This document shows, piece by piece, positions 7,850 to 17,842 of a stretch of 64,000 nucleotides of DNA. How positions within the stretch are numbered: position 1 is the first letter of the stretch; every line of letters starts with the position of its first letter. The translations under genes and the position numbers were made by a program. The notes beneath the pieces are model-generated. The model saw nothing but the letters and a program-made list of their open reading frames with translations. It was not told the origin of the DNA and ran no database searches. Source of the DNA: Neoscytalidium dimidiatum (lineage: Eukaryota; Ascomycota; Dothideomycetes; Botryosphaeriales; Botryosphaeriaceae); NCBI GenBank assembly GCA_037367355.1, contig CM074696.1, positions 1 through 64,000 of the forward strand. Reading direction: 5' to 3'.

Positions 7850-10768
7850 TTATATTACCTCTCTGATAATCTCCAGCTCCTTCCTGTACCCAATAAAGTC
7901 TTTATTAAGGACTTTTTGTAGATCCCGTACTTGATTCTCAGATATTATGTCGTCGTTAAGGCCTGTCTCAACGGCACGAATGGCGTCCAAATCTCCTGCT
8001 TGTTCTACCTGGACCCTTAGCTTCAGCAATATCTCCTGTACAACATCTTTGTCTGCTTGAACTTGGGCGAGGACCTCCGCGGTCTCCTTGTTGTCCATAT
8101 GCTGCAGCAGGAACAGGTTATCCAGAGACGGTGTCTGTCTGCATTGAACAAACAAGCAGCGCCGCTTTTGCCCCAAACGATGTACCCTAGAGCGCCCTTG
8201 GACCTCCATATTGACGTTATAGTACAAGCTCAACGCTATCGCTATCCGACAGGACTGTTGAATGTTGAAGCCCACAGAGCCCATGTGCCAGGTTGTCAGG
8301 AAGATCATGGGCGTTCCTGGACCTGATCTGTTGAACTCTTCGATAAGTGCGTTTCGTGCCTCGCTGTCCAAGCCTGAGTGGAAAGTCGCAACGTTCATGC
8401 CGAAATGCTCGGCAAAGGCACGAACCAAGGTTTGTTCCCTGTTGTCGAAGACGAATATCACCGCCTTTTCCCTTGCCTTCAAGACGACACGCTCCAAGAA
8501 GATCGCCAACCACTTCAACTTTGGGCTTCCCAGACGAGACAGACATTGATCAGCTGAGAGAACTTCGTGGTCATAGACGTCGCGGCAGATGTCCAACAGG
8601 CTCTTGCTCTTCTTGTTCCATCTCTGGATCACGGACTTGTCTTCGGGAATCTTGAGCACGACGTCAGATAAAGACATGACAGCAAGGCGTTTGAGTGCCT
8701 GAAGGTTGAAGCCCTTGCGTGCGGCAATAGTATTCCACAGCTGTGCTACGTGGCTGTTAAAGGTAGAAACGTATCTTTCCTTCTCCCCCTCGTCGTCAAA
8801 GGCTACGGTCTGTCGCAATACTGTCAGTGGCGGTGTGAATTCGCCGACGCATGGACCGGCGCTGTTATATTTGCGAGAGCTGAGATTCCGATGGATGATA
8901 TAGTCGCAAACTCTGGCAACCGTGGCGAGCGCGATCCCCTGGGCCTGGGCATCGCAGGGCTCTGCATACTTCTCCCACATCTCTGCCAACACCGCATGTT
9001 TTTGGACAGACTCCAGCTCGTAAGGATTAGATCCAGGAGAGCATGCCAGCGCTGCCAATATCTCCCTCTCAGCTATATTCCAGGCAGTCTTATTTGCTGG
9101 CTCTAGAAAGCCGAGAAGCCCTTTCAGGTCTGCAAGTCCATTCATGGCAGGTGTCCCGGACAGCGCAACCCTCCACTGGCATTGGAACTTGTTGACGGCG
9201 AGGAAGGTTTTCGAGTCGCGTTCATTCCGCAGAACTTGCGATTCGTCCACAATGACACAATGAAAAGCTTCCGCGTAGCTGACGTCGTCCGTGTTCGACT
9301 TTCTCGTGATGGATCGCAAGGTATCGCTGCTGTACACCACAACAGTCCACTTGTCATTGAATGGACCTCTGGGGTCGCGATTTCGGTTTTGCTCGTCTTT
9401 GGGGGTACTTGCTGCGGTTCTGGAAGATGAAGGCATTGTGCCTTTGCTGTCAACGTAGACGAAATGTAGGTTTCTCGTTGCTTTCAGGCCAGTCTGGATC
9501 CACCATTGTGCAACGGGCGCGGAGGGCACTATCAGAAGGGTTGGTTTAAGCACTTCTGTACAGCTCGCATCATGGAGGGTAGTTTCCAGGGCTAGTAAAG
9601 CTTGTATCGTCTTTCCTACTCCAGGGTAGTCCATGAGACCCGCCCTGCCACATCTGAGAAGGCTTTTTTTGATGTGTGCCACGCCACGGACTTGATACCA
9701 AAACAGGACGGCTGTCGGATTCGTTCCAGGGATATGGAAGGGCTCAGTTGGTGCAATTTCCAACAGCGCGCATGCTTCTGCTAAAGGTGGGCCTTGACCC
9801 CAGAGCGCCGGCAACGGCTGTTCATGGTTGACGGGATATGATACCGGATTTCGTATTTCGACCAAAACTCTGTCCAAGTCATCTCCAAGCGTGTTCACGT
9901 CTGGGCCCTTCTCCGTTGCGAAATGTACAAGGTTTGCGGCCTGTGCGAGCTCTTCCGTTGAAAGTGGCCAAATTTTGGCCTCGCCAGAAACTAACACTTT
10001 TTGAACGTTTCGGCACTCTTGTAGTGATTCGGCGCCTGTAGTATCCCACCGAGTATCCCGGCGTATTATGCTGTATGTGGTCAGAAGGTGACAAATGTCT
10101 GTGGCATCTGCAGCACGCCTGGGATACTTTGTGGGTGTAGGGTTAGGCGGTATGTGTTGAACGTCCGGAGTAGCTATCGCAAGCTTGTAGCTTCTCGGGG
10201 GCACACTGCCGTCTGAGCCTTCCAACGCTGCCGGTGGATTAATCATCCCAGGGTTTCCAAGGAGACTAGAGGAGTTTTCCACCACAGTTTCGACAGCTTC
10301 GGGTAGCAACCAGGACACAAGCTCTGACTTCTTGCGTTTTGATGGTGCCAGATTCTCCTTGACATGCTGCAATAGCACGGCTACCGCATCGAAAAGCTTG
10401 CTGAACCGCTCAGCCTCTGGCAGATTGTCAAAGCGTCCTCTGAAAATCCCCTGCGAGTGCTCAGTTTGAATTTGGATGACCCTGTAGAAGAGCCTGGCTG
10501 TGGTGTTCAACGGAGTCCATTCCACAGGCGGGTTGCAAGTCTCAGGGAATCTGCACACGTCCGTTTGCATCAGGGGAACGATATGCTCCTTCTTGATCGA
10601 CACGTTTCGAACTCCGTCGCCCGTTGAAAGTCTCCAGTTTCTGTACCATTCTGAGAAGGGCACGCGGAACGTCATGTCTTTGAGAGCATCTTCTGCTTGC
10701 TGAATGGATAGGCGCTCTTCGGATGGCCAATCCACAACGGGACCCCATTTCTTGACGAAGGTGGTCAT
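7850..10768 (-). CDS. SNF2-type ATPase/helicase
   Basis: Single exon of 972 codons. The SF2/SNF2 motifs are in order: Walker A DYPGVGKT (about residue 380), the DESQ box in VIVDESQVLRN (about 506; DEAH/DEGH in classical SNF2), motif III SGTPAMNG (about 537), and in the second lobe SVGFNIQQS and QGRSRVHRLGQ (motif VI, about 856). This order and the HRLGQ ending mark a SNF2-family double-stranded-DNA translocase, closest in style to Rad5/Rad16-like or Mot1-like fungal ATPases. The N-terminal 370 residues match nothing I know, and there is no RING, bromo- or chromodomain. The C-terminal 90 residues may be coiled coil. A hairpin sits 16 bases before the ATG and another within the helicase region. 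Likely nuclear; substrate unknown. Confidence 0.88.
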   Translation of the reverse strand: MTTFVKKWGPVVDWPSEERLSIQQAEDALKDMTFRVPFSEWYRNWRLSTGDGVRNVSIKKEHIVPLMQTDVCRFPETCNPPVEWTPLNTTARLFYRVIQIQTEHSQGIFRGRFDNLPEAERFSKLFDAVAVLLQHVKENLAPSKRKKSELVSWLLPEAVETVVENSSSLLGNPGMINPPAALEGSDGSVPPRSYKLAIATPDVQHIPPNPTPTKYPRRAADATDICHLLTTYSIIRRDTRWDTTGAESLQECRNVQKVLVSGEAKIWPLSTEELAQAANLVHFATEKGPDVNTLGDDLDRVLVEIRNPVSYPVNHEQPLPALWGQGPPLAEACALLEIAPTEPFHIPGTNPTAVLFWYQVRGVAHIKKSLLRCGRAGLMDYPGVGKTIQALLALETTLHDASCTEVLKPTLLIVPSAPVAQWWIQTGLKATRNLHFVYVDSKGTMPSSSRTAASTPKDEQNRNRDPRGPFNDKWTVVVYSSDTLRSITRKSNTDDVSYAEAFHCVIVDESQVLRNERDSKTFLAVNKFQCQWRVALSGTPAMNGLADLKGLLGFLEPANKTAWNIAEREILAALACSPGSNPYELESVQKHAVLAEMWEKYAEPCDAQAQGIALATVARVCDYIIHRNLSSRKYNSAGPCVGEFTPPLTVLRQTVAFDDEGEKERYVSTFNSHVAQLWNTIAARKGFNLQALKRLAVMSLSDVVLKIPEDKSVIQRWNKKSKSLLDICRDVYDHEVLSADQCLSRLGSPKLKWLAIFLERVVLKAREKAVIFVFDNREQTLVRAFAEHFGMNVATFHSGLDSEARNALIEEFNRSGPGTPMIFLTTWHMGSVGFNIQQSCRIAIALSLYYNVNMEVQGRSRVHRLGQKRRCLFVQCRQTPSLDNLFLLQHMDNKETAEVLAQVQADKDVVQEILLKLRVQVEQAGDLDAIRAVETGLNDDIISENQVRDLQKVLNKDFIGYRKELEIIREVI
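9430..9444 (-). repeat. CACANTG hairpin E
   Basis: AAGGCA-TTG-TGCCTT, perfect 6-bp arms; coding-strand loop CAA; inside the SNF2-type gene. Confidence 0.85.
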
Positions 10769-10783
10769 GATGACGGTAGGATA

Positions 10784-10800
10784 TTCGGCAATGTGCCGAA
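10784..10800 (-). repeat. CACANTG hairpin F
   Basis: TTCGGCA-ATG-TGCCGAA, perfect 7-bp arms, the longest of the set; coding-strand loop CAT. It ends 16 bases upstream of the SNF2-type start codon at 10768, so it would lie in the 5' leader of the mRNA. Confidence 0.85.
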
Positions 10801-11652
10801 AATCTCGATAGGATGTATTTGAGAAAATCTAGAGCGGGAGTTAGCGGCGATATCTTCAGGTGCCTGCATGTGCTGGCAGCCGAGTGGATGGCGTAGATAT
10901 TTTCGCGTTGCGAGATATTGGACAAGTGTCAGACGTACGGATTGGATTGCGATAGCCTGAGATACTGTCTTATCGTGCTGGCGGAGAGGTGGTCGAGAAT
11001 CCGATGGTGTTAAGAGCTTCTTGTCAAGCACAGCATCGCGGAGAGATAGTTAGAAGCTTGGCACCGGCAAGATAATTTTCCGCAATGTTCGCGGACGACG
11101 CCCCTCTCTTATCACGCCAAAATATCCCTTCAACTTTTGCACCACTACCGATCACGGCATACGGCATGACAAAATAAACAAAACAGACGAAGTTCAAAGC
11201 ACCATTTGCTCATCAGGTTGAAGAATGGTCCTCACGTGGCTAGCATTCCGGGCCTACGCCTTCTTTTTTCGGGTGGAGGCTCTACTGCACGTGGTCAGCT
11301 GTTCGGGCGAGAGCGGCACGCAAATAGCAAGATGACCACAATATCTGGATTTCTTTTTGGAAGTTGAGCCCTGCTTTGCGAGCACGTGTCTATGGACGGG
11401 CCCTTATTTCATAGCCATCAATGTGTCGTCTTTGTTCTTTAAGACACTGTCGGCTTCATCGCCAATATATCCTCACCTCCTCCTCAGCCTCCACCACCAT
11501 TCACCAACCATCTCTTTACCGTACATACCCTGCGGCAAGGCCAACAATTGGCAATTATCACACATATTTCACACTTCGTTGACTAACACTTGGCCCTCCC
11601 ATCCCACAGCGAGGGCGCCAACAATTGACGATCGGTTTACCGAAGGACCTTA
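10801..11652. other. Divergent promoter region
   Basis: About 850 bp between divergently transcribed genes (SNF2-type to the left, the 242-aa gene to the right). CT-rich runs near 11460-11530 resemble pyrimidine tracts common before fungal start sites. No supported ORF. Confidence 0.45.
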
Positions 11653-12437
11653 ATGACCGATGCAAACCTCGCCCCCCAGAAGTCTCGCCATGTCAAAGCC
11701 ATAGACACATACCTCACTGAGAGTGGCATTTCGCGGCCAATAATTGACTTCTTTCGGGAGGACATAAGGCCGTTTGACGGCAGTGCGCGCAGGGATAACT
11801 TTACCAGTTATTCTGCCGGTATTTTGGCAACAGTTCGAAATATCATCAAACTTGATCCCGACATCACGAAACATAGGGATATTTTAGCAAACATCGTTAT
11901 CAATAACCGCGGCAAGAAGTACCACGCCAAGAACAGCAGGTGCCTAGCGAAACAAGACTTGGAACAATACTTCCAACAAGTCTGCCGCGAAAAAAAACGG
12001 GCTCCGTCATCGGTCCGCAAGGACAATAAGAAAAAGCGAGAGAAAGAGCGCGGTAAGTAATCGTGCGCTATGTTATTTCGAGTAAGCAAGCGCTAATGTG
12101 TCATAAAGCCCATCAGAAAACTAAGTCTCCACCGGTTCAAGCCCCTCTCCCCGAATTCGAGACGTCCAAGCTTGATCTCTCTCATGCGGAGGACAGCAGC
12201 ACAATGCTGCATAGAACGATCAACATTGAAGACAACATTGAGGAGGAGGAATTGCCCGCGGCGAATCCTTATGAATCTTTCACGCCAGCAGACTCGGAAC
12301 CAATTTGGAGAAACTTCATGGACGCCAGCTCATTTAATGACGCTGCCCTGCAAATAATATCGCCGCCGATTGGCAGGTGGAGATCCTGCGCCGTAGTTCC
12401 ATTCAGCTGGGACCTCATGCAGTGCTTAGAGCCGTAG
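11653..12437 (+). CDS. Uncharacterised 242-aa protein, two exons
   Basis: Exon 1 is 11653-12052 and exon 2 is 12109-12437; the 56-bp intron has a GTAAGT donor and keeps the frame. The N-terminal 110 residues look like a small helical fold (SRHVKAIDTYLTESGISRPI; LATVRNIIKLDPDITKHRDI), followed by a very basic stretch near residues 115-134 (KKKREKERG), possibly a nuclear localisation signal. The C-terminal half is acidic (IEDNIEEEELP). No family recognised. The basic/acidic division suggests a nuclear protein, which is inference. One perfect hairpin lies in exon 2. Confidence 0.7.
12196..12210 (+). repeat. CACANTG hairpin G
   Basis: GCAGCA-CAA-TGCTGC, perfect 6-bp arms, loop CAA, sense, in exon 2 of the 11653-12437 gene. 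A weaker relative (GACCA-CAT-TGGTT, needing one G-U pair) lies in the presumed 3' UTR at 12537-12549. Confidence 0.85.
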
Positions 12438-13116
12438 CTGCGGGCAGCGCACGGATTTTCTACTTATTATGATGAGCTCATCACGAGCGCGCTGGATTCG
12501 GCGTTGGGTTTCCTTTCAATTTTTTTTTTCTTAGTTCGACCACATTGGTTCTGGAGTTGATCGTTTACATACCTTTATTTTTTCTGGAGTTTGGCTCGGT
12601 TCTTTTACAAATGGGCGTTTTCGGACATTGGAGTAAGGAGTATGGGTATTTTTTTTCTATCTTCATTGCAGGTATTGGTCGTTTGCTCACATACTCGGAG
12701 TTTTTGAATTTTTCATCTCGGACGTTTAAAAAGTTGATCATTTTGTAGTGCGTTTACAGCACACCTAGTTTCAAGCATGATAGAGCAACCGGTCCAGCGC
12801 GAAAGATGTTCTTCACCTCTCGCATCACAAGCCTATGTGTCTCGATATGCACCGTATGTTTGCTCGCAGTACAGTGAAACACTTCACAGCGTAACATTGT
12901 TCCGGACTAAGCATTCCCTGTGTAAAGGCTCGCACGCTACCCGCACGCCATACTGTGAATGGTGAGCTACATTGACGCCGTTGAGTGAAAGGTCATCGGT
13001 TGTCTGAGACTGCAACGCCGCCCGTGCGTGCGCTCATTTTTTCTTATTGTCTAAATTTTGCCATCACACCCTTCCGCCGCCGCTCAACCACAAACGCCGC
13101 CAAAGCTCAACCGAGC
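12438..13116. other. Intergenic region
   Basis: A T-rich 3' UTR-like segment (12.5-12.75 kb) followed by the promoter region of the next gene. A 67-codon ORF at 12545-12748 has hydrophobic, T-rich composition and no support. Confidence 0.4.
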
Positions 13117-14190
13117 ATGTCAACAAGAAACTCATTTCGGCCACAACGCCGCGCTGCGGAGACCTCTCCTACCAGGCCACTACGGGGTAGTCGAGCATTG
13201 GAGTTTCCAACAGATGAAGCGACCCAGCAGTTGTGGATGTCTCGTAAACGCGGTACGGTCAGCCCAGAAGGGCTCACTGGTGGTAATTCGATACTCTTGT
13301 TCGACGGTCGTCAGCAGCAGCTAACCCATATATCAGTAGAGTTGAAGTCGGTACATGACCGAATGATCCCTTTCGCTATGGCGCTGACTCTGTTAAACGT
13401 CGTTTGGCCGGTCGAGAAGTTGAGCGATGTCCTCAGGGAAGAGCCTTCAACTGTACACCATAGTGCCCTGACGGGCGATCTACTTCGAAGGTGCGGAGCA
13501 TCATCTTCGTTGACGGAGGGAGATCTATGGCGGCATTTTCAAAGTTTCGAGCAGAGCTTTCCATCACTCGGGTCTCTGGGAGCAGCCTGGCTTTTCCTCT
13601 CGGCAAATCACCGTCTACTGTCGGCCGAGTTCGGAACTCTTCTGAACACTGTAACTGGAACCTCTCGTTACCTTGCTCCGGATGAGATACCAGATATCCC
13701 ACAATTCTCCATATGGGATATTCAAGTTTCCGATCTCGACAAGCCCAACAATTGGGCAGACATCTTCGATCGTGCCTGCGGACCTGAACCGTTCTTTCAT
13801 TCGCTCATGCCGACAGTCGTTTCAACTCAAACATGTATTCTCAAGATTCCTCCAGCCTACCTTACGGTCTTCATAGATCAACGATGCACAGAGTGCCTCG
13901 ATCCTCTCATTCCGAGAAAGAGGTTCATTGTCCGCGTGAGCAACACAACAGGCGGGGAGGGATTTGCTCAAGTGGAGTGGATAGGCGGGGTGTACGTACG
14001 CAACACGAGAGGGAAGCTCCTTATGTGTACGCTGTATTCTTGGGGACAGCCTGACATTGTCCACTGCCATATGGCTGGCCGTGCCATTAAGAAAACACAC
14101 ATGACTTCTGAGAGAGCTGGTATGGAGCATGAGCTTCGTCGCTTAACGCTCAGACCCTTGCTCGTACTATTCCGGCGTGTATCGGACTAG
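13117..14190 (+). CDS. Uncharacterised island protein, paralogue 1
   Basis: 357 residues from ATG 13117 (MSTRNSFRP); the frame is open further upstream, so a longer form is possible. From about residue 170 to the end it aligns by eye with the protein at 22199-23351. Shared landmarks are GSLGAAWLFLSANHRLLSAEFGTLL (versus GSIQSAWLFLIGNNRQFCASFGTLL, shown here in part), W-x-DIFD-x-A-GPE, PPAYLTVFI (PPHLTIFL), GFAQVEWIGGVY (GFAAMQWTGGLY) and a C-terminal LxVLFRRVS (LAVFRRVK). No catalytic signature is visible. The N-terminal 60 residues are disordered and basic. It carries none of the CACANTG hairpins. Confidence 0.72.
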   Translation: MSTRNSFRPQRRAAETSPTRPLRGSRALEFPTDEATQQLWMSRKRGTVSPEGLTGGNSILLFDGRQQQLTHISVELKSVHDRMIPFAMALTLLNVVWPVEKLSDVLREEPSTVHHSALTGDLLRRCGASSSLTEGDLWRHFQSFEQSFPSLGSLGAAWLFLSANHRLLSAEFGTLLNTVTGTSRYLAPDEIPDIPQFSIWDIQVSDLDKPNNWADIFDRACGPEPFFHSLMPTVVSTQTCILKIPPAYLTVFIDQRCTECLDPLIPRKRFIVRVSNTTGGEGFAQVEWIGGVYVRNTRGKLLMCTLYSWGQPDIVHCHMAGRAIKKTHMTSERAGMEHELRRLTLRPLLVLFRRVSD

Positions 14191-14525
14191 TTTTAGTTTT
14201 TTTTTTCCAAAATCATCATACACGCCATATCAATGACAGAGAAGCTTTGAACAAGGAATTAAAAATCATACTGGTTGGATAGTGAAGCCACTTACTAGGG
14301 TTTGTGGGATAATCCGGTTAGAATAGTGAGTAGAATCACAGCCATGTAGTGCGCACCATTTCAGCACTATAAATATCCACATGTTGTGGTGTGCAGCTTT
14401 GTACTATAATACGGTGCGTAGCTCATGATATAGTACGTGAATTTATTTCAGCTGCGTAGTTATAACACCGGACATCGATGCTCGACTATTTTGAAATCGT
14501 TCCGGCTCCTGCCATGTGTATCTGC
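14191..14525. other. Convergent intergenic region
   Basis: About 335 bp, AT-rich, between convergent genes. It contains CCACA-TGT-TGTGG (14380-14392), an inverted repeat with a different centre from the island set. Confidence 0.4.
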
Positions 14526-15350
14526 TCACCGTTTATCGACTACAGAATCCCTTTCAAGCCGTGCTAATTCTACCCAGTCATTTGAGGACAGTGCCTGTGC
14601 CAACTGACCCTTATAGATATCCAACTTGTCGGCGGCATGAGGCTTCGAAGACCAACGCTGCACGAGTGACTGGAATTTCTGGATCTTTTCGCCATTATTC
14701 ATCATCGCCACGGATCTGGGCTTACATCCATCTTCCATCATACTGTCTTCCTTGGATGTGTTGTGATCGGGAGTTGGCTTGCCGGAGGGATCGGGACCAG
14801 GCAGTGCTGGCATCAGCGGGCTCTGTCGATCTGTTGGGAGCACTGCACCGCAAGAAGGAGCCTCTGCTTCGATGAATAATGGGGGTTCTTGTGGCAACTG
14901 AACCCAACGGAACAGTTCAGACATATCCACTGGGCCTGCCCAGTGGTGGATGAGCGTCGCCGAGGTGCGCAGGCACCTTTGATCGAATATCATGACTTCG
15001 GGAACCAACGCCGACACTTCAGCCTCGAAAGACGGTGGGAGCTGTGCCCCATTGTGGGGTTTGCGACTGCGAGCCATTTCCTCCTGAACAGCGTCCATGT
15101 AACCAAGAACGTTGGCACCAACCGCCTTTCCGCCCAGGTTGACACCAACATGGATGGTGTGTAAGATGGAGAGGAACTCTTCGTGTTTGTACTCCTCACT
15201 AAGATGGAGGATCTTTGCGAAAAGGCAGTCTTGTGCAAAAGCACCGACCTCCGCCGGAAACGTGGGGCCGTATAGGAGGGCTTCCAAACCGTTGGCAGCC
15301 TTGAACATATTGACAATTCTTGCTGTCTCAACAGCGGAAACGAAGCTCAT
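14526..15350 (-). CDS. Uncharacterised 274-aa protein
   Basis: Single exon, ATG at 15350. The first 150 residues look folded and alpha-helical (ETARIVNMFKAANGLEALLY; EFLSILHTIHVGVNLGG); residues about 170-215 are Pro/Ser-rich; the last 60 residues are helical and charged (KIQKFQSLVQRWSSKPHAAD). No known motif. It is divergent from the 525-aa gene to its right. One perfect hairpin lies in its coding region. Confidence 0.65.
   Translation of the reverse strand: MSFVSAVETARIVNMFKAANGLEALLYGPTFPAEVGAFAQDCLFAKILHLSEEYKHEEFLSILHTIHVGVNLGGKAVGANVLGYMDAVQEEMARSRKPHNGAQLPPSFEAEVSALVPEVMIFDQRCLRTSATLIHHWAGPVDMSELFRWVQLPQEPPLFIEAEAPSCGAVLPTDRQSPLMPALPGPDPSGKPTPDHNTSKEDSMMEDGCKPRSVAMMNNGEKIQKFQSLVQRWSSKPHAADKLDIYKGQLAQALSSNDWVELARLERDSVVDKR
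15047..15059 (-). repeat. CACANTG hairpin H
   Basis: CCCCA-TTG-TGGGG, perfect 5-bp arms; coding-strand loop CAA; in the 14526-15350 gene. Confidence 0.8.
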
Positions 15351-15908
15351 GGTGGTCGTAGAAACAACCGTGGTGTCGCTCTGTTTACCATCAGCAAGTC
15401 GTCCGTTCCGTTAGAGATGGGAATTTACCACGGGACGTTGAAAGAGAGGAAAATTGTGGGTGGCTTTTGGGAGCATTCGAAGGTGTTATGGGCTTGTTTC
15501 GACGCTGTGGAGGTGGTGAAACGGAAGCCAAGGTAGCCGATTCTCTCGGTCTACTGCCAGTTTCTCGATGTTTCATTCACCGTTGACTTGCCCACGCACA
15601 GCGATATGCGCACATCCACTGAGTGCGCTAATCCCAATCGGGCTATTGGGTTGGCCGTGCTCGACCACCAGACCTTCAGCGCCGAGCCGTGCCACCAAAC
15701 TCCAACGCCAATCCACGCGTGCTCAACTAACCATCCACATTCGTCACCACTACGCCGATTCACACCGCGAATTTCTTCTTATCGAGCTCACTCCAATTTT
15801 CTTTTCGCTACCCTCTCTATACCTTTGTAGGTTCATCCTTTCCGCCCATCCGGGACAACAACTGTGATTGTGGACTGACACGATGTAGCAGGCCATACCC
15901 ACGGCACA
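15351..15908. other. Divergent promoter region
   Basis: 558 bp between divergent genes at 15350 and 15909. Pyrimidine-rich patches occur near 15.78-15.84 kb. Nothing else recognised. Confidence 0.4.
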
Positions 15909-15914
15909 ATGCCG
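15902..15914 (+). repeat. CACANTG hairpin I over a start codon
   Basis: CGGCA-CAA-TGCCG, perfect 5-bp arms, loop CAA. The start codon ATG (15909-15911) is made by the last loop base and the first two bases of the right arm, so the hairpin contains the initiation site. Confidence 0.8.
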
Positions 15915-17486
15915 AACACTCGAGACATCCAAGCTACACGCCAGTCATTTGGCGGCCCTCCGGACTCTCAGGACTCAATCATGGAGATGCAGGACTCGCA
16001 AAATATCCCAGACACTCCCGACATGCACCTCCACCACGACATGAATGTTCTTGTCCTCAACACCGATGAGAGTGACTCGGAGCCCGATATCGAAATGAAC
16101 ACCAACCGAGCCAATGCGATTGATCAGAGGCAAACGAGCCCAACGCCGAGCATTTCGCCAAAATGGTTCGATGCGCCATCTCAACACACCCCTAAGGGCC
16201 TAGAAGAGTCCCAGCCAACACCTGCTGGCTTGGATTGGTCCCAGAGCGATGTGCCTCGGGAGGAAGAACAACTAGTTGCGCCCGCCACCCAGCAGCAGGC
16301 TCCACAATGGGGCAATACTCAAGATCTTTCCCCTTCCCAAACCTTAAGGGGCAGTGACGGATCGTTGCAACCGTCTTCCAACATGTCTCAGAATGCCCCG
16401 TCGGAGCGTGCAGATCAGACATTAGACGATGTCGGTTCGACCTCGCACAGCCATGCGTTTGTCAAAATGGATCCAACCGGACAGCCTCCTCCTTCATCCG
16501 CGTCCACAGGCAGCGTTTCGCGCAGGACCCACGTGAGCAACACTTCGAATGCCACAAGACAAACCTATGCCGAATCTGCACTACGCTCTCTACCTCCTCG
16601 AGAAGGCTCGACAGCGGGTGTACCGATGTCCATCAGTTCTGGAAACTCTGACTCAGACTCTGACAGCGAGATCTCTGTCAGAGCTCGTCGAGAGTCCAAA
16701 AGAGCCCGCGAATACGTTCAGAAGTCAATGGCGTATACTGTAGCTGGGAATCCTGGCCAGGCTGCAAGTGGTCCACCTCTAGCCGTAGCTCGACCTTCGG
16801 CTATTGCCTTGAAAGCTTCTAATGTCGAAATATGTTCATGCATATCGACATTAGTGGAGACTCGAGCGGATGCAGACATGGAGTATCCCCAGATACAGGC
16901 ACTCGAGCGAGCTGTCTCATCATACTTTGATGAAAGAGGCGTGTGTGACGAATGGCAAGACTTCTGCAAAGAAGTGAGGAACCACTATTTCAACATTCAT
17001 GATGCCGACCTGTACCAGGCTCTCACACGAGAATACGCTCCTCGCGATGCTTTTGGGAACATCCTGACCCTTCAGCCTGCCACCAGCGCCCCACAATGGA
17101 GCATGCTGCCCAACAGAATCTCTGAGAAATCTACAGCCCTCCCGCAGCCTATGCGTGGTCCAGGAGCAGAGTCAGCCATGAAGCAATCGAATATTACGAG
17201 CGGTGGTACAGCAACGGATCTTCTCTCGCAGCGACCATTGCCACCTCTCTCGATCGCTGCAGCGACAAGTGTAGCACAAGCACCGACTGCTGGAAACGTA
17301 GTTTCCGAAGTTTCAAGACGTGAGCTTGGATTTGGCATGATGTTGTCATCGTCACGACCCCGGACCGTGGCGCATGATCTGATCCGTCGGCGGAGGGAGA
17401 GCTTGGCCACGCCAAAAATCGGGGATAGGAAGAAGAGGGCAGCCGATGTGGAGACTGAGCCGAGCAAGCGACCGAAGCGGGATTAA
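15909..17486 (+). CDS. Large disordered protein with a short conserved-looking core
   Basis: 525 residues, single exon, with a good Kozak context (CACAATGCC). Most of the chain is low-complexity and rich in Ser, Gln, Pro and Asp (NSDSDSDSEISV near residue 250). One compact helical segment at about residues 300-380 looks folded (SNVEICSCISTLVETRADAD; ERAVSSYFDERGVCDEWQDF). The C-terminus ends in basic runs (RRRRESL, KKRAADVETEPSKRPKRD) resembling nuclear localisation signals. It is probably a nuclear scaffold or regulator, by inference only. It carries three hairpins: one over its start codon and two inside. Confidence 0.65.
   Translation: MPNTRDIQATRQSFGGPPDSQDSIMEMQDSQNIPDTPDMHLHHDMNVLVLNTDESDSEPDIEMNTNRANAIDQRQTSPTPSISPKWFDAPSQHTPKGLEESQPTPAGLDWSQSDVPREEEQLVAPATQQQAPQWGNTQDLSPSQTLRGSDGSLQPSSNMSQNAPSERADQTLDDVGSTSHSHAFVKMDPTGQPPPSSASTGSVSRRTHVSNTSNATRQTYAESALRSLPPREGSTAGVPMSISSGNSDSDSDSEISVRARRESKRAREYVQKSMAYTVAGNPGQAASGPPLAVARPSAIALKASNVEICSCISTLVETRADADMEYPQIQALERAVSSYFDERGVCDEWQDFCKEVRNHYFNIHDADLYQALTREYAPRDAFGNILTLQPATSAPQWSMLPNRISEKSTALPQPMRGPGAESAMKQSNITSGGTATDLLSQRPLPPLSIAAATSVAQAPTAGNVVSEVSRRELGFGMMLSSSRPRTVAHDLIRRRRESLATPKIGDRKKRAADVETEPSKRPKRD
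16299..16313 (+). repeat. CACANTG hairpin J
   Basis: GCTCCA-CAA-TGGGGC: one T/G pair in otherwise complementary 6-bp arms, allowed as U-G in RNA. Loop CAA, sense. Confidence 0.7.
17088..17102 (+). repeat. CACANTG hairpin K
   Basis: GCCCCA-CAA-TGGAGC: 6-bp arms with one C/A mismatch. Loop CAA, sense. Shares its consensus with hairpin J. Confidence 0.65.
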
Positions 17487-17842
17487 ATCAGCCAATGTAC
17501 TCCGCAGTGGCTGAGGATTAAGGCATAAAGGCAGGAAAGATCAACCCTTAAGTAGAAGAATGAGAGATATGACGAGACCCAAACACAAAAGACCTCCGGA
17601 AAGGGTTAACAAAAGAATATATCGTGAACTCATGGAAGCAAGAAGTGCTTACAAGCAATTTCAAAGAGCTAAAGCTTTTTCTCACACTGATCTCTACGTA
17701 GGTCACACTGGATGATGATGGCATAATAATTGAATTGGATTATTTGTTTTACAGTTTCATTAGCTAAAGTAGAAAGGTTTACCATCTCGCCGTTGGAAAG
17801 CCCCACCGAAGGTCATCAATTGTCGTAGCGAAGTTCAGACTT
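17487..17842. other. Convergent intergenic region
   Basis: 356 bp of AT-rich sequence between two 3' ends. No ORF or repeat of note. Confidence 0.4.

Noticed and set aside
9243..9258. Two CACAATG words in the SNF2-type gene
   Set aside because: Their flanks do not pair, and they are on the non-coding strand. They served as a control for the hairpin count.
10203..10213. GGCA-CAC-TGCC as a further hairpin
   Set aside because: Only 4-bp arms, and antisense to the SNF2-type gene; a chance match is likely.
14380..14392. CCACA-TGT-TGTGG inverted repeat as a member of the hairpin family
   Set aside because: The centre is TGT, not CAN, on either strand, and it lies between convergent genes.
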